Origin: Maricaulis sp.
GTDB lineage: Bacteria > Pseudomonadota > Alphaproteobacteria > Caulobacterales > Maricaulaceae
Assembly (NCBI GenBank): GCA_002692855.1
Contig: NZMJ01000116.1
Coordinates: 1-34,306, forward strand
Reading direction: 5' to 3'
DNA length: 34,306 nucleotides
Shown: positions 1 through 8,791 of the stretch, piece by piece
Layout: each line of letters starts with the position of its first letter
Numbering within the stretch: the stretch's first letter is position 1
Position numbers and translations under genes: made by a program
The notes under the pieces: model-generated
The model's database searches: none
What the model was told of the DNA's origin: nothing
Seen by the model: only the letters and a program-made list of their open reading frames with translations

Positions 1-48
1 ATGGCCCCCCTCGGTCCTTCGGACCACTCCCCCCGTAAACTGGGGGAG
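1..48. repeat. Partial dispersed palindromic intergenic element
   Basis: Two adjacent hairpins precede the first gene. GGTCC-TTC-GGACC lies at 13-25, and CTCCCCC (27-33) pairs with GGGGGAG (42-48). The CTCCCCC/GGGGGAG core recurs at 6050-6067, and a close relative lies at 23527-23548, which suggests a short dispersed palindrome family like those found between genes in many alphaproteobacteria. The left end is cut by the window edge. It could also act as a terminator or stabiliser for the transcript arriving from upstream (probably sufB), but no T-run is visible. Confidence 0.6.
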
Positions 49-77
49 AAAGCTGACGTTCGTGAAGGGGTCGAAAA

Positions 78-686
78 ATGTTGATTACAACGATTGCCGC
101 CCTGGCGCTTCAGGCAGCCGAGCTGCCGTCCTGTGACGCGCTCGAATACGAGGGCACGCACGAAGACTGCGTGCTCGTCACCGCCGACGGGTCGACGGCT
201 ACATTCACCTTCCAGCCCGGCGAATGGGGCGAAGCGGGCAATTTGGCTATCGCTGGTGCAGATGGCGAGACCGCCCTGTCCGAAAGCTTCGAGACCGAGA
301 GCTTCTTCTACCCGTCACTGATCGATCTCGACGGGAACGGATTCGACGACATTCTCGTCCCCCTGATCACCGGCAATGTGAACACCGAATACGTGCTGAT
401 CATGGGCGGTGAGGGCGGCTACCCCGTCGCAAGCCGGGAGATCAGCGGTCACACCCTGGAACCCGTCACGCCGGGCCTGTTCGTCACGCACGCACGTTCA
501 AGTGCCGTGGAACATTTCGCCAGCTTCTTCACCTGGAATGGCGAGGCGCTCGACCACGAAGCCACGGTGTCCATCACCTTCCAGGACGAGGACACGTCAG
601 TCTGCACGCTCGCAACCGGCCAGGTCGGTCGTGGCGAGGACTTCTACTGCGCCGCGGTGATGAACACCTCCGAAGAGACCGAATAA
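78..686 (+). CDS. Putative exported protein of unknown function inside the suf operon
   Basis: 202 residues, family not recognised. The first ~14 residues are hydrophobic with small residues at the end and resemble a short signal peptide, although there is no Lys/Arg at the N-terminus. The sequence around residues 83-91 (DLDGNGFDD) has the spacing of a calcium-binding FG-GAP/VCBS-type loop. Four cysteines (19, 31, 176, 191) sit near the two ends and could form two disulfides, which fits an exported protein. AAGGGG lies 8 bases before the ATG. It ends 39 bases before sufC on the same strand and so probably belongs to the suf transcript. Its role there is unknown; a cell-envelope protein in a cytoplasmic Fe-S assembly operon is unexpected. 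Confidence 0.7.
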   Translation: MLITTIAALALQAAELPSCDALEYEGTHEDCVLVTADGSTATFTFQPGEWGEAGNLAIAGADGETALSESFETESFFYPSLIDLDGNGFDDILVPLITGNVNTEYVLIMGGEGGYPVASREISGHTLEPVTPGLFVTHARSSAVEHFASFFTWNGEALDHEATVSITFQDEDTSVCTLATGQVGRGEDFYCAAVMNTSEETE

Positions 687-725
687 GAGGCGGAAATCGC
701 CCATAAAACACAATGAGACCTCCCC

Positions 726-1480
<755 letters not shown>

Positions 1481-1484
<4 letters not shown>

Positions 1485-2587
1485 CCTTGCCGATCACCCT
1501 GACTCCCGCCGAAAACGCCTTGGTGGACGCGCTCGAAGGCGCGACCGGCTGGCGCGCGGCTACGCGAACGGCACTCGAGACCCGAGGATTGCCCAACAAG
1601 CGGGTCGAAGAGTGGAAATGGACGGACTTGCGCCGGCTCAGCGGGAATATCACCGCAGATGGCCGGGTCACCGTGACCGGAACGCGCGAGCCCGACGCCC
1701 TCTTGCCGGTGACGCACGCCCCGACCGAGATGCTGCCGCGTCTGGCGGCTGCCCTGGGCGGCGATGCGCGGCTCTACACGCTGACCGATGGCGAAACCCT
1801 CGATCTCGACTTGTCGGGCACTGACGGGGCCGGGCATGGCATCATCGTCGTCGAGATCCCGGCCGGTGTCTCAGCGCGTGTCCATGAGCGTTACGCGGTC
1901 GCCGATGGCAGCTTTGCCAATATCGCGGTGCTCTACCGGATAGGCGAAGACGCAAACCTCGACCGGATCGTGACCACGGGCGATTGCCCCGGCATCCTGA
2001 CCGTGACCGCTGGCGTCGATCTGGGCGAGGGCGCATCCCTGCGCCAGACCGGACTGACCTTTGGCGGCAAGCTGGTCCGGCTGGAGACCCACCTTTCGCA
2101 TCCGGGCGCCAAGGCCGATGCGCGTATCGACGGGGTCTATCTCCTCGCGCCAGGCCGTCATGCAGACCAGACTACCACCGCGACCGTCCACGGTCCCGGC
2201 GGCACGTTGGCCCAGCTGATCAAGGGCGCGGTGGCATCAAACGGTCACGGGGTTTTTCAGGGCAAGATCCATGTTGAGCGCGAAGCACAGCGCACCGATG
2301 CGCGCATGACCCATCGCGCGCTCCTGCTCGGTGACCGCGCCGAAGTCGATGCCAAGCCCGAGCTCGAAATCTACGCTGACGATGTCCAGTGCGCTCACGG
2401 CAATGCCCTGGGTGCAATCGACGAGACGGCATTGTTCTACATGCGGCAGCGCGGCCTGCCGGAAACCCAGGCGCGGGCGATTCTCATCCGCAGCTTCCTG
2501 TCCGAACCGCTTGATTTGATTCGTGATGCCGCGATGCGTGATTCACTGCTTGAAGATCTTGCGAAGGGACTGGAGGCGCTGTCGTGA
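1481..2587 (+). CDS. sufD: SufD, scaffold subunit of the SUF complex
   Basis: 368 residues. Partner of SufB and SufC in the SufBC2D scaffold, and thought to help iron entry into the nascent cluster. The C-terminal SufBD core is recognisable. The conserved stretch around CAHGNALGAIDETALFY contains His306, which lies where the functionally important histidine of E. coli SufD sits, and RGLPETQARAILIRSFL follows. The N-terminal region has the RVEEWKWTDL motif (41-50) typical of SufD. The gene starts with GTG inside the 4-base overlap with sufC and ends in an identical GTGA overlap with sufS, so the three are probably translated as a coupled unit. SufB, its usual partner, is not in the window and is expected just upstream. 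Confidence 0.95.
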
Positions 2588-3822
2588 ACGCGCCCGTGAA
2601 ACCACCCGCCCTCGATATCGCTGCCATCCGGGATCAGTTCCCGATCCTGTCACGCGAGATCAATGGCTACCCGCTGGCCTATCTCGACAGTGCGGCTTCG
2701 GCCCAGAAGCCGCGCGCCGTGATCGATGCCGTCAGCCACGTCTATGAGCACAGCTACGCGAACGTTCACCGCGGGCTGCATACGCTGGCCAATGAAGCAA
2801 CGGCTGCATTCGAAGGGGCACGCGGGAAGATCGCGGATTTCATCGGCGCCGAGCGGGCTGAGCAGATCGTGCTGACGCGCGGAACGACCGAAGCGATCAA
2901 CCTCGTGGCCTACAGTTTCGGTCAAACGCTTCAGCCGGGCGACGAGATCATCGTCAGCCAGATGGAGCATCACTCCAACATCGTGCCGTGGCTGCTTCTT
3001 AAAGACCGTCTTGGCATTGAGGTGAAATGGGCGCCGGTCTCGGACGAGGGCACACTCGATTACGAGGCGCTGGACGCGTTGATCGGTCCGAAAACGCGGC
3101 TCGTCGCCATCACGCACATGTCGAACGTACTCGGCACCTCGACCGATGCCCGGCGCATCACGGAGCTGGCGCATGCGAAGGGCGCGGCGGTCCTCATCGA
3201 CGGATCACAATCGGTAGTCCACATGGCCGTCGACGTATCCGAAATCGGCTGCGACTTCTTTGCCTTTACGGGACACAAGCTTTACGGGCCGACCGGGGCC
3301 GGGGCGCTCTATGCGGCCGGAGACTGGCTGGATCGCCTGCCGCCCTTCCTGGGGGGCGGCGAGATGATCGCCGACGTTCTCGATGATGGCGTGACGTTTG
3401 CCGATGTGCCGCACAAGTTCGAGGCAGGCACGCCGTCGATCGCGGACGTCATCGGTCTCGGGGCCGCCATTGACTGGGTGAAAGGTCTCGACCGGACCGC
3501 CGTCATGGAGCACGAACGCGCCCTTCTTGACCGCGCAACAGCCGGCCTGACTGGGATGGACGGCGTCCGGATCATCGGCACCGCGCAGGACAAGGGCGCC
3601 ATCGTGTCATTCGCGGCAGACTGGGCGCATGCACACGACATTGCACAAATTCTCGACCGCTATGGCGTCGCAGTGCGGGCAGGGCATCACTGCGCCCAGC
3701 CCTTGATGCGCCGGATGGGCGTGACATCAACCGCGCGTGCCAGCTTTGCTGCCTATAACACCGCCGAAGAGGTGGATGCCTTCCTCAATGCCTTGAATAA
3801 GGCCCGAGACTTCCTCACCTAG
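2584..3822 (+). CDS. sufS: SufS, group II cysteine desulfurase
   Basis: 412 residues. A PLP-dependent enzyme that removes sulfur from L-cysteine, forming a persulfide on its catalytic cysteine and releasing alanine; it supplies sulfur to the SUF scaffold. The PLP lysine is K232 in FTGHKLYGPTG, the PLP-contact residues QMEHHSN and DGSQ are present, and the catalytic cysteine is C370 in RAGHHCAQP. This short context is typical of the group II (SufS/CsdA) class. The start is GTG within a 4-base overlap with sufD. No separate sufE or sufU is present in the window; the sulfur-transfer partner may be elsewhere. Confidence 0.97.
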   Translation: MNAPVKPPALDIAAIRDQFPILSREINGYPLAYLDSAASAQKPRAVIDAVSHVYEHSYANVHRGLHTLANEATAAFEGARGKIADFIGAERAEQIVLTRGTTEAINLVAYSFGQTLQPGDEIIVSQMEHHSNIVPWLLLKDRLGIEVKWAPVSDEGTLDYEALDALIGPKTRLVAITHMSNVLGTSTDARRITELAHAKGAAVLIDGSQSVVHMAVDVSEIGCDFFAFTGHKLYGPTGAGALYAAGDWLDRLPPFLGGGEMIADVLDDGVTFADVPHKFEAGTPSIADVIGLGAAIDWVKGLDRTAVMEHERALLDRATAGLTGMDGVRIIGTAQDKGAIVSFAADWAHAHDIAQILDRYGVAVRAGHHCAQPLMRRMGVTSTARASFAAYNTAEEVDAFLNALNKARDFLT

Positions 3823-4254
3823 ATGAGTACCATGACCGAAACCGTGAAACGCGATGTCATCGACCTGTCGACGCCAGCCGGCGGCAGCGATCCCGTACCC
3901 ACTGACGAGCTGGCGGTCGGGACGGTCTCGGCCATACCGGCGGAGGAAATCGAACGCATCACGACGGACGTGGTGGCGGCCCTGAAGACTGTGTTCGATC
4001 CCGAAATCCCGGTCGATATCTATGAACTCGGCCTGATCTACAAGGTCGATCTGGAAGACGACCGGACGATGAAGATCGAGATGACGCTGACCGCGCCCGG
4101 TTGCCCGGTTGCGGGTGAGATGCCGGGCTGGGTCCAGGAAGCGGCCGAGACGGTCGAAGGTGTCGCCCGTGCCGAAGTCAATCTGGTTTTCGAACCGCCC
4201 TGGACGCCCGACCGCATGACGGACGAAGCGCGCCTACAACTGAACATGCTCTAG
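3823..4254 (+). CDS. sufT: SufT-like DUF59/MIP18 Fe-S assembly protein
   Basis: 143 residues. Residues ~44-140 form a DUF59 (MIP18) domain with the family hallmarks VFDPEIPVDIYELGLIY and MTLTAPGCPVAGEMP. The cysteine in the APGCP motif is the conserved family residue. Proteins of this type help mature Fe-S proteins, probably by cluster transfer or carrier trafficking. The first ~40 residues are a poorly conserved leader. The ATG directly follows the sufS stop with no gap, and a second ATG lies 9 bases later. Position between sufS and sufA in a suf operon supports the SufT assignment. Confidence 0.9.
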   Translation: MSTMTETVKRDVIDLSTPAGGSDPVPTDELAVGTVSAIPAEEIERITTDVVAALKTVFDPEIPVDIYELGLIYKVDLEDDRTMKIEMTLTAPGCPVAGEMPGWVQEAAETVEGVARAEVNLVFEPPWTPDRMTDEARLQLNML

Positions 4255-4263
4255 GCTCTATCC

Positions 4264-4623
4264 ATGACACGCGAACGCCCCAAGGCCCTGAACCTGACCG
4301 ATGCCGCCGCTGAACGCGTCAAGGAATTGATGGCGAGCCGCGATGCCGGCTTCCTGCGCGTCGGCGTCAAGAATGGCGGCTGTGCCGGCATGGAATACGT
4401 GATGGAGTATGTGGCCGAACCGGACCCGCTCGACGAACGGGTCGAGGACAAGGACGTCGCGATCGTGGTTGATGGCAAGTACCTGCTATTCCTGCTCGGC
4501 TCGACGATCGACTATGAGACCACGACGCTGCATTCCAAGTTCGTGTTCCGCAATCCCAACGAGACCGATGCCTGTGGCTGCGGCGAAAGCGTCACGCTCG
4601 TGGCGGCAACGCTCGACCGTTAG
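4264..4623 (+). CDS. sufA: SufA/IscA-type A-type Fe-S carrier protein
   Basis: 119 residues, the normal size for the HesB/IscA/SufA family. The three conserved cluster-ligating cysteines are present: C40 in NGGCAGMEY, and C104 and C106 in the C-terminal ACGCGES motif. The protein accepts Fe-S clusters from the scaffold and passes them to apo-proteins. It is the last gene of the visible suf operon, 9 bases after sufT. No clear intrinsic terminator follows; the next 100 bases contain only a weak 6-bp hairpin (CGGCGC/GCGCCG, 4693-4710) just before the next gene. SufA and ErpA cannot be separated reliably from sequence alone; operon context favours SufA. Confidence 0.93.
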   Translation: MTRERPKALNLTDAAAERVKELMASRDAGFLRVGVKNGGCAGMEYVMEYVAEPDPLDERVEDKDVAIVVDGKYLLFLLGSTIDYETTTLHSKFVFRNPNETDACGCGESVTLVAATLDR

Positions 4624-4724
4624 CGTTTATCCGCAGCTAATTCCTGCTGTCACGATTCCCAACCGGCGCTGGTGAGACTATCAACGTCGGTCCGGCGCAC
4701 TGCGGCGCCGTGAAGGGACCGGTC

Positions 4725-5327
4725 ATGAAGCTCTACATCTCGACGACATCGCCTTACGCACGCAAATGCCGCGTGCTCCTTCGTGAAAAGGGGCTGACCG
4801 CCCGGATCGAGGAAGTCGAGACCCATCCGTTCGACAGTACGGCCGACTTCATCGACACGAATCCGCTCGGCAAGGTGCCGGCGATGACCCGCGAGGGCGC
4901 AACGCCGCTGATCGACTCGCCCTTGATCTGCGAATTCATCGATACGCTGTCCGAGCCCCGCTGGATCCCGAAATCAGGCCCGGCGCGTTGGCGTGTGCTG
5001 CGCTTCCAGGCACTGGCAGACGGACTGATCGACCTGACGGTGGCTCGGCGGATCGAAGTGACAAAGCCGGACTGTGAGCCGTCGAAATTCTGGGTCGAAC
5101 GTCAGGAGAGCGGCATCAGCCGCGCGCTGGACCTCCTGGAGTCGGAAAGCGACAAGTTCGGCGGCGCTGTCGACCTCGGTGCCGTGGCGATTGCGGTCGC
5201 GCTCGGTTATCTCGATTTCCGCTATCCGGAGAGCGAGTGGCGCCAGGGGCGCGAAGGATTGCAGGCTTTGTTCGACCGATGGGCCGAGCGTGCGTCCTTT
5301 CAGGAAACCGCGCCGCCGGCTTCGTAG
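4725..5327 (+). CDS. Glutathione S-transferase family protein
   Basis: 200 residues. The N-terminal thioredoxin-fold domain (about 1-78) begins MKLYISTTSPYARKCR, with a Ser/Thr-rich glutathione-activating region at residues 6-9. It contains the typical NPLGKVPA cis-proline segment and a DSPLICEFID segment matching the glutathione-binding Ser/Asp region. The rest is an all-helical C-terminal domain. I chose ATG 4725 over the in-frame GTG at 4710 because GAAGGGA lies 6 bases upstream of the ATG and because the family starts with this strand. The substrate is unknown. The 3' end overlaps the convergent channel gene by 28 bases. It is separated from sufA by 101 bases, so membership of the suf transcript is uncertain. 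Confidence 0.88.
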   Translation: MKLYISTTSPYARKCRVLLREKGLTARIEEVETHPFDSTADFIDTNPLGKVPAMTREGATPLIDSPLICEFIDTLSEPRWIPKSGPARWRVLRFQALADGLIDLTVARRIEVTKPDCEPSKFWVERQESGISRALDLLESESDKFGGAVDLGAVAIAVALGYLDFRYPESEWRQGREGLQALFDRWAERASFQETAPPAS

Positions 5328-6040
5328 GCTGCAGCGCGCTTTCGCGCTTTCGAACTGAGCCAGCCCATGACCGGGCCGATGAAGAAATAGATGCCACCGG
5401 CAAATGGCGTGAGATGCGCTGGCAGGGTGAGGCCGAGAATCACGGCCAGCATCGAAATCACGACGGCGGCGACGCCCTGGCGCACCTCGAGGCGCGTCAT
5501 CTCCTTCTCTGCCTCGCTCAGTTCCAGCATCTCTGCATGGCGCAGCGCATGGGCGTAGAGCAGGGCGAAAACACCAAACACGGCGGCGTAGCCGCTCGCA
5601 TAAATGGTGACCATCAACCCGGTCTGGTCGAACGTCATCACGTCGCTGATATGGACCCCCGACGTGTAGAATCCGGTGGAGAAGTTGACGAGGAAGGTCG
5701 CAAGAAACTTCAGCGGATAGGCAAAGATCATGATCAGAAAGAGCACGACCGAGTTCAGGAAAAGCGTCTTGCCGTCTTCCAGGTCATAGCGACGGAAGAA
5801 GGCGTGGTGCTTGGTCCAGATGAGCAGGATCAGTGCAAAACACAACGCCACCGCGATCGCTTCGCGCCACAGCGCCTGCAACTCCGCAAAGCTGGCGGGG
5901 ACGGCGGACGCGACGATCAGTGTCAGCGACAGCGCAAAGACAATATCCGACAGGTTTTCCAGCCGGGTGACATCCCGTCCGCGCCAGCGAAAGAAGCGTT
6001 CCCCTCGCAGGCTGCGCTTGGATTTCTGCGTGGTGTCCAA
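5300..6040 (-). CDS. TMEM175-family (DUF1211) membrane protein, putative K+ channel
   Basis: 246 residues with about six hydrophobic segments. The first helix carries RLENLSDIVFA (26-36), a variant of the family RxxxFSD motif with Leu in place of Phe; this motif lines the potassium pore in characterised bacterial TMEM175 proteins. The start is TTG at 6040: an in-frame TGA lies three codons upstream, and no other start precedes the first helix. A GGGGGAG Shine-Dalgarno lies 9 bases upstream, inside a 10-bp hairpin (6047-6070). The C-terminus is convergent with, and overlaps, the GST gene by 28 bases. Channel function is inferred from family only. Confidence 0.8.
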   Translation of the reverse strand: MDTTQKSKRSLRGERFFRWRGRDVTRLENLSDIVFALSLTLIVASAVPASFAELQALWREAIAVALCFALILLIWTKHHAFFRRYDLEDGKTLFLNSVVLFLIMIFAYPLKFLATFLVNFSTGFYTSGVHISDVMTFDQTGLMVTIYASGYAAVFGVFALLYAHALRHAEMLELSEAEKEMTRLEVRQGVAAVVISMLAVILGLTLPAHLTPFAGGIYFFIGPVMGWLSSKARKRAAAYEAGGAVS

Positions 6041-6046
6041 AACGAG

Positions 6047-6070
6047 TCACTCCCCCTTGCGGGGGAGTGA
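6047..6070 (-). repeat. Palindrome between the GGDEF and TMEM175 genes, containing a Shine-Dalgarno
   Basis: TCACTCCCCC (6047-6056) and GGGGGAGTGA (6061-6070) form a perfect 10-bp stem with a 4-base loop. On the minus strand the 3' arm contains GGGGGAG, which is also the only plausible ribosome binding site for the TTG start at 6040. The core matches the element at 27-48 and resembles 23527-23548, so it is probably one copy of a dispersed palindrome. It lies 31 bases past the GGDEF stop and may also act as that gene's transcript end, although no T-run follows. Confidence 0.75.
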
Positions 6071-6100
6071 AGCAGGCTTTGTATCAGGCGTCGAGCAGAC

Positions 6101-7153
6101 TCAGGCGGCGTTGGCCACATCGGCATTTTCATCCGATGTGACGCGGTTCCGGCCCTGTTGCTTCGATTTGTAGAGGTAATTGTCAGCGCGTTCGATCAAT
6201 TGCTCGACCGATTCACCGGCCTTGAACTCAGTGACGCCGATCGAGATCGTAATGTTGCCCAGGTCCTCATTGGTCGACTTGCGCATCAGCTTCTTGGATT
6301 CGACCGTCGCGCGGACCTTGTCCGCCAGCACTTTGGCTTCAGCCAGCTTGGTCTTTGGCATGACGATGCCGAATTCCTCGCCGCCATAGCGTGCGACCGT
6401 CTGGTGCTCCGCGGCGTGGCGCGTCATGCAACCGGCAACAAAGCGGATGATCTGGTCACCCGTCTGGTGACCCCATGTGTCATTGAACCGCTTGAAGTGA
6501 TCGATGTCGCACAGGATCAGGCACATCGGATCGCCCTCGGTTTCGAAACCTCGGCGGCCCTTGCGCAGCATCTCGTCAAAGCGTTTGCGGTTGGCGATAC
6601 CGGTGAGGGCATCGGTCATCGCTTCTTCGCGCACCCGCTCAAGATTGCTGCGCAGCTGCGTGACTTCGCTGGACGTTTCATGCAGGCGGCGCTCGAGCGA
6701 TTGTGACCGTTCCTGCATTTTCGCAGTCGCGTTGATCAGCGTCTGGATCATGTTTTTCAGCGCATCCGGATCGGTCTCGCGATCCAGATCGCCGCTCGCA
6801 CCCTCCAGGGCGCGCCCGTAATCCATCTGGTCACGATGGGCGGCGCGCAGTGACTCGCGAACCGCACCCAGTTCCTTGGTCATCTGACCGGAACTGGCCA
6901 TCACTGCGTCCTGAAGACGCTTGAGGCTGAAGAACTTTTCGTGGATGGCATCCAGGAAGGCAGGATCGAAGGCCCGGCCTTCATCGATATGCTTGTCGAG
7001 CGCATCGCAAAGTTCGGAATTCTGATCGCAGGCGTAGGTGGCCCAGATCGCGTAATTCTCGGAGGTGGGAGGAATGTTGAATTCCTCCATGTAATCGAGC
7101 GCCTTGCGTGCCAGCGCCCAACCCTCTGCCCTGTTTTGCAGTCGTCCGCTCAC
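6101..7153 (-). CDS. GGDEF diguanylate cyclase, soluble, with N-terminal helical domain
   Basis: 350 residues with no transmembrane segment. Residues ~1-75 form a helical N-terminal domain with WALARKALDYMEEFNIPPTS and ENYAIWATYA, a type I associate with alphaproteobacterial diguanylate cyclases such as Caulobacter DgcB (from memory). A coiled-coil-like region spans ~80-180, and a GGDEF domain runs from ~180 to 340. The active-site signature is GGEEF (257-261), and the metal-binding DIDHFKRFND segment is intact, so synthesis of c-di-GMP from two GTP is expected. The RxxD inhibitory site is absent: AEHQ occupies that position. The start is GTG with AAGAGGG upstream. The symbol dgcB is plausible but unproven. 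Confidence 0.88.
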   Translation of the reverse strand: MSGRLQNRAEGWALARKALDYMEEFNIPPTSENYAIWATYACDQNSELCDALDKHIDEGRAFDPAFLDAIHEKFFSLKRLQDAVMASSGQMTKELGAVRESLRAAHRDQMDYGRALEGASGDLDRETDPDALKNMIQTLINATAKMQERSQSLERRLHETSSEVTQLRSNLERVREEAMTDALTGIANRKRFDEMLRKGRRGFETEGDPMCLILCDIDHFKRFNDTWGHQTGDQIIRFVAGCMTRHAAEHQTVARYGGEEFGIVMPKTKLAEAKVLADKVRATVESKKLMRKSTNEDLGNITISIGVTEFKAGESVEQLIERADNYLYKSKQQGRNRVTSDENADVANAA

Positions 7154-7255
7154 AGCTTCGCCCTCTTCTTCCGCTCCGGCCCATTCTGGACCGGCCCCTT
7201 AGACTGAAAACTAGTCGCGAAGAGGAAAGATCAGGTAAACGCAGATGCTGGACGA

Positions 7256-8680
7256 TCAGGAGTTGCGGAAAAATGCCGGAACGTCGTCGCCGAAACCGAG
7301 AATCTTTCCACCACCACCACTCGATGGTGAAATTTCCTCGCGTTCGTCGCGTCGTTTCTCGTCGCCCTCGGATTTTCCGCGCGATCTGGATTTGCTCCGG
7401 CCACCTCTGCGCGAGCGGCGGGCTCCGCCTTCAGGGCGAGGCGAATCACTCGTAGTGGACTCGTCCGGCTGCGCTGTTTCATCCGCAGCATTGTCTTCCG
7501 TCGTCGCCTCCGGCTCGGCGGCAGGCGTGTCAGCGGCCTTGGGTTTCGCATCGCCCGGCTTGGCGTCCAGCAATTCGATCTTGGTGCCGATCAAGGCTTC
7601 GACTGCAGCAAGTGACTTGCCGTCTTCGGGACCGGCGAGGGTGATGGCCTCGCCCTGCAGTCCGGCCCGGCCTGTCCGCCCGATGCGGTGAACATAGTCA
7701 TCCGCGTGATGCGGCATGTCATAGTTGAAGACATGGCTGACGGCGGGGATGTCGAGACCGCGGGCGGCGACATCACTGGCGACCAGGAATCGTACTTCGC
7801 CGGTCTTGAACTTCTCAAGCGTGGCTGTGCGCGTCGACTGGTCGAGATCGCCGTGGATCGGCGCGGCGGAGTATCCGTGCTTTTGCAGCGCCCGGGCGAC
7901 AACATCGACGTCGCGCTTGCGGTTGCAGAAGATGATGCCGTTCTTCACGCCGTCTCGATCCATCGCCTTGCGCAGCGCATCGCGCTTGGCCTTGGGCGTC
8001 TTGTCCTTCACCCGGATGAGCAACTGGTTGACCGTGGTGGCGGCCATCGCCGGACGCGAGACTTCAACACGTTCCGGATTGTTGAGGAAACGCTCGACGA
8101 GGCGCTGGATTTCCTTCGGCATCGTTGCCGAGAAGAACAGCGTCTGGCGCCGCGGGGGCACCAGCGAGAAGATGCGTTCGATGTCGGGAATGAAGCCCAT
8201 GTCCAGCATGCGGTCGGCTTCATCGACGACCATCACCTGCACATCGGCGAGCAGGATTTTTCCGCGTTCGAACTGGTCGAGCAGGCGGCCAGGCGTCGCG
8301 ACGAGAACGTCGGCGCCCCGGTTGAGCACCTGTTCCTGCGGTCCGAAGGCGACGCCGCCGATCAGCAGCGCCATCGTCAGCTTGGTGTTGGCAGCGTATT
8401 TTTCGAAATTCTCTGCCACCTGCGCGGCAAGCTCGCGGGTCGGCGTGATGATCAGCGAGCGCGGCATGCGGGCCTTGGCCCGGCCGTTCATCAGCTTTTC
8501 GATCAGCGGCAGTGTAAAGGACGCGGTCTTGCCTGTACCGGTCTGGGCGATCCCCAGAACGTCCCGGCCGGACAGGGCAACGGGAATGGCCCCGGCCTGA
8601 ATGGGCGTGGGCTCGGTGTAACCGGCAGCGTCTAGCGCGTCGAGAATAGCGGGGCTCAGCCCCAGATCCTTGAAACTCAT
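7256..8680 (-). CDS. rhlE: RhlE-type DEAD-box ATP-dependent RNA helicase
   Basis: 474 residues. All DEAD-box motifs are present: Q-motif Phe and TPIQ near residues 3-28, motif I AQTGTGKT (45-52), Ia PTRELA, Ib TPGR, II DEAD (153-156), III SAT (184-186), and the helicase C-domain motifs RGLDIP and HRIGRTGR. It unwinds RNA duplexes in RNA turnover or ribosome assembly. After the core (~375) there is a low-complexity tail: an acidic Ala/Glu/Thr stretch, then a basic Arg/Ser/Gly/Lys stretch likely to bind RNA, then a hydrophobic end GFGDDVPAFF. That last motif may be a protein-docking peptide (inference). The gene is monocistronic or followed by the GGDEF gene 102 bases later. The rhlE subgroup is assigned by general resemblance. 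Confidence 0.92.
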   Translation of the reverse strand: MSFKDLGLSPAILDALDAAGYTEPTPIQAGAIPVALSGRDVLGIAQTGTGKTASFTLPLIEKLMNGRAKARMPRSLIITPTRELAAQVAENFEKYAANTKLTMALLIGGVAFGPQEQVLNRGADVLVATPGRLLDQFERGKILLADVQVMVVDEADRMLDMGFIPDIERIFSLVPPRRQTLFFSATMPKEIQRLVERFLNNPERVEVSRPAMAATTVNQLLIRVKDKTPKAKRDALRKAMDRDGVKNGIIFCNRKRDVDVVARALQKHGYSAAPIHGDLDQSTRTATLEKFKTGEVRFLVASDVAARGLDIPAVSHVFNYDMPHHADDYVHRIGRTGRAGLQGEAITLAGPEDGKSLAAVEALIGTKIELLDAKPGDAKPKAADTPAAEPEATTEDNAADETAQPDESTTSDSPRPEGGARRSRRGGRSKSRSRGKSEGDEKRRDEREEISPSSGGGGKILGFGDDVPAFFRNS

Positions 8681-8709
8681 TCGATCCTAGCGTGGTGTAT
8701 AAACGGGAA

Positions 8710-8733
8710 CGGCCGCACCCCATGGTGCGGCCG
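8710..8733 (-). terminator. Probable terminator of the amidohydrolase pair
   Basis: CGGCCGCACC (8710-8719) and GGTGCGGCCG (8724-8733) form a perfect 10-bp stem with a 4-base loop, 58 bases past the stop of the second amidohydrolase on the minus strand. The downstream side reads TTCCCGTTT on that strand, a weak T-rich tail. It therefore looks like an imperfect intrinsic terminator, separating this operon from the helicase gene. Confidence 0.6.
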
Positions 8734-8791
8734 CCCGAATGGTTGCGCGCACCATACGGCGCGCTATTGCCCTGTCAATGCAGGCTCCCGC

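Noticed and set aside
8681-8709. Promoter boxes for the helicase gene
   Set aside because: No hexamer pair with acceptable spacing could be defended in the short gap before the start codon.
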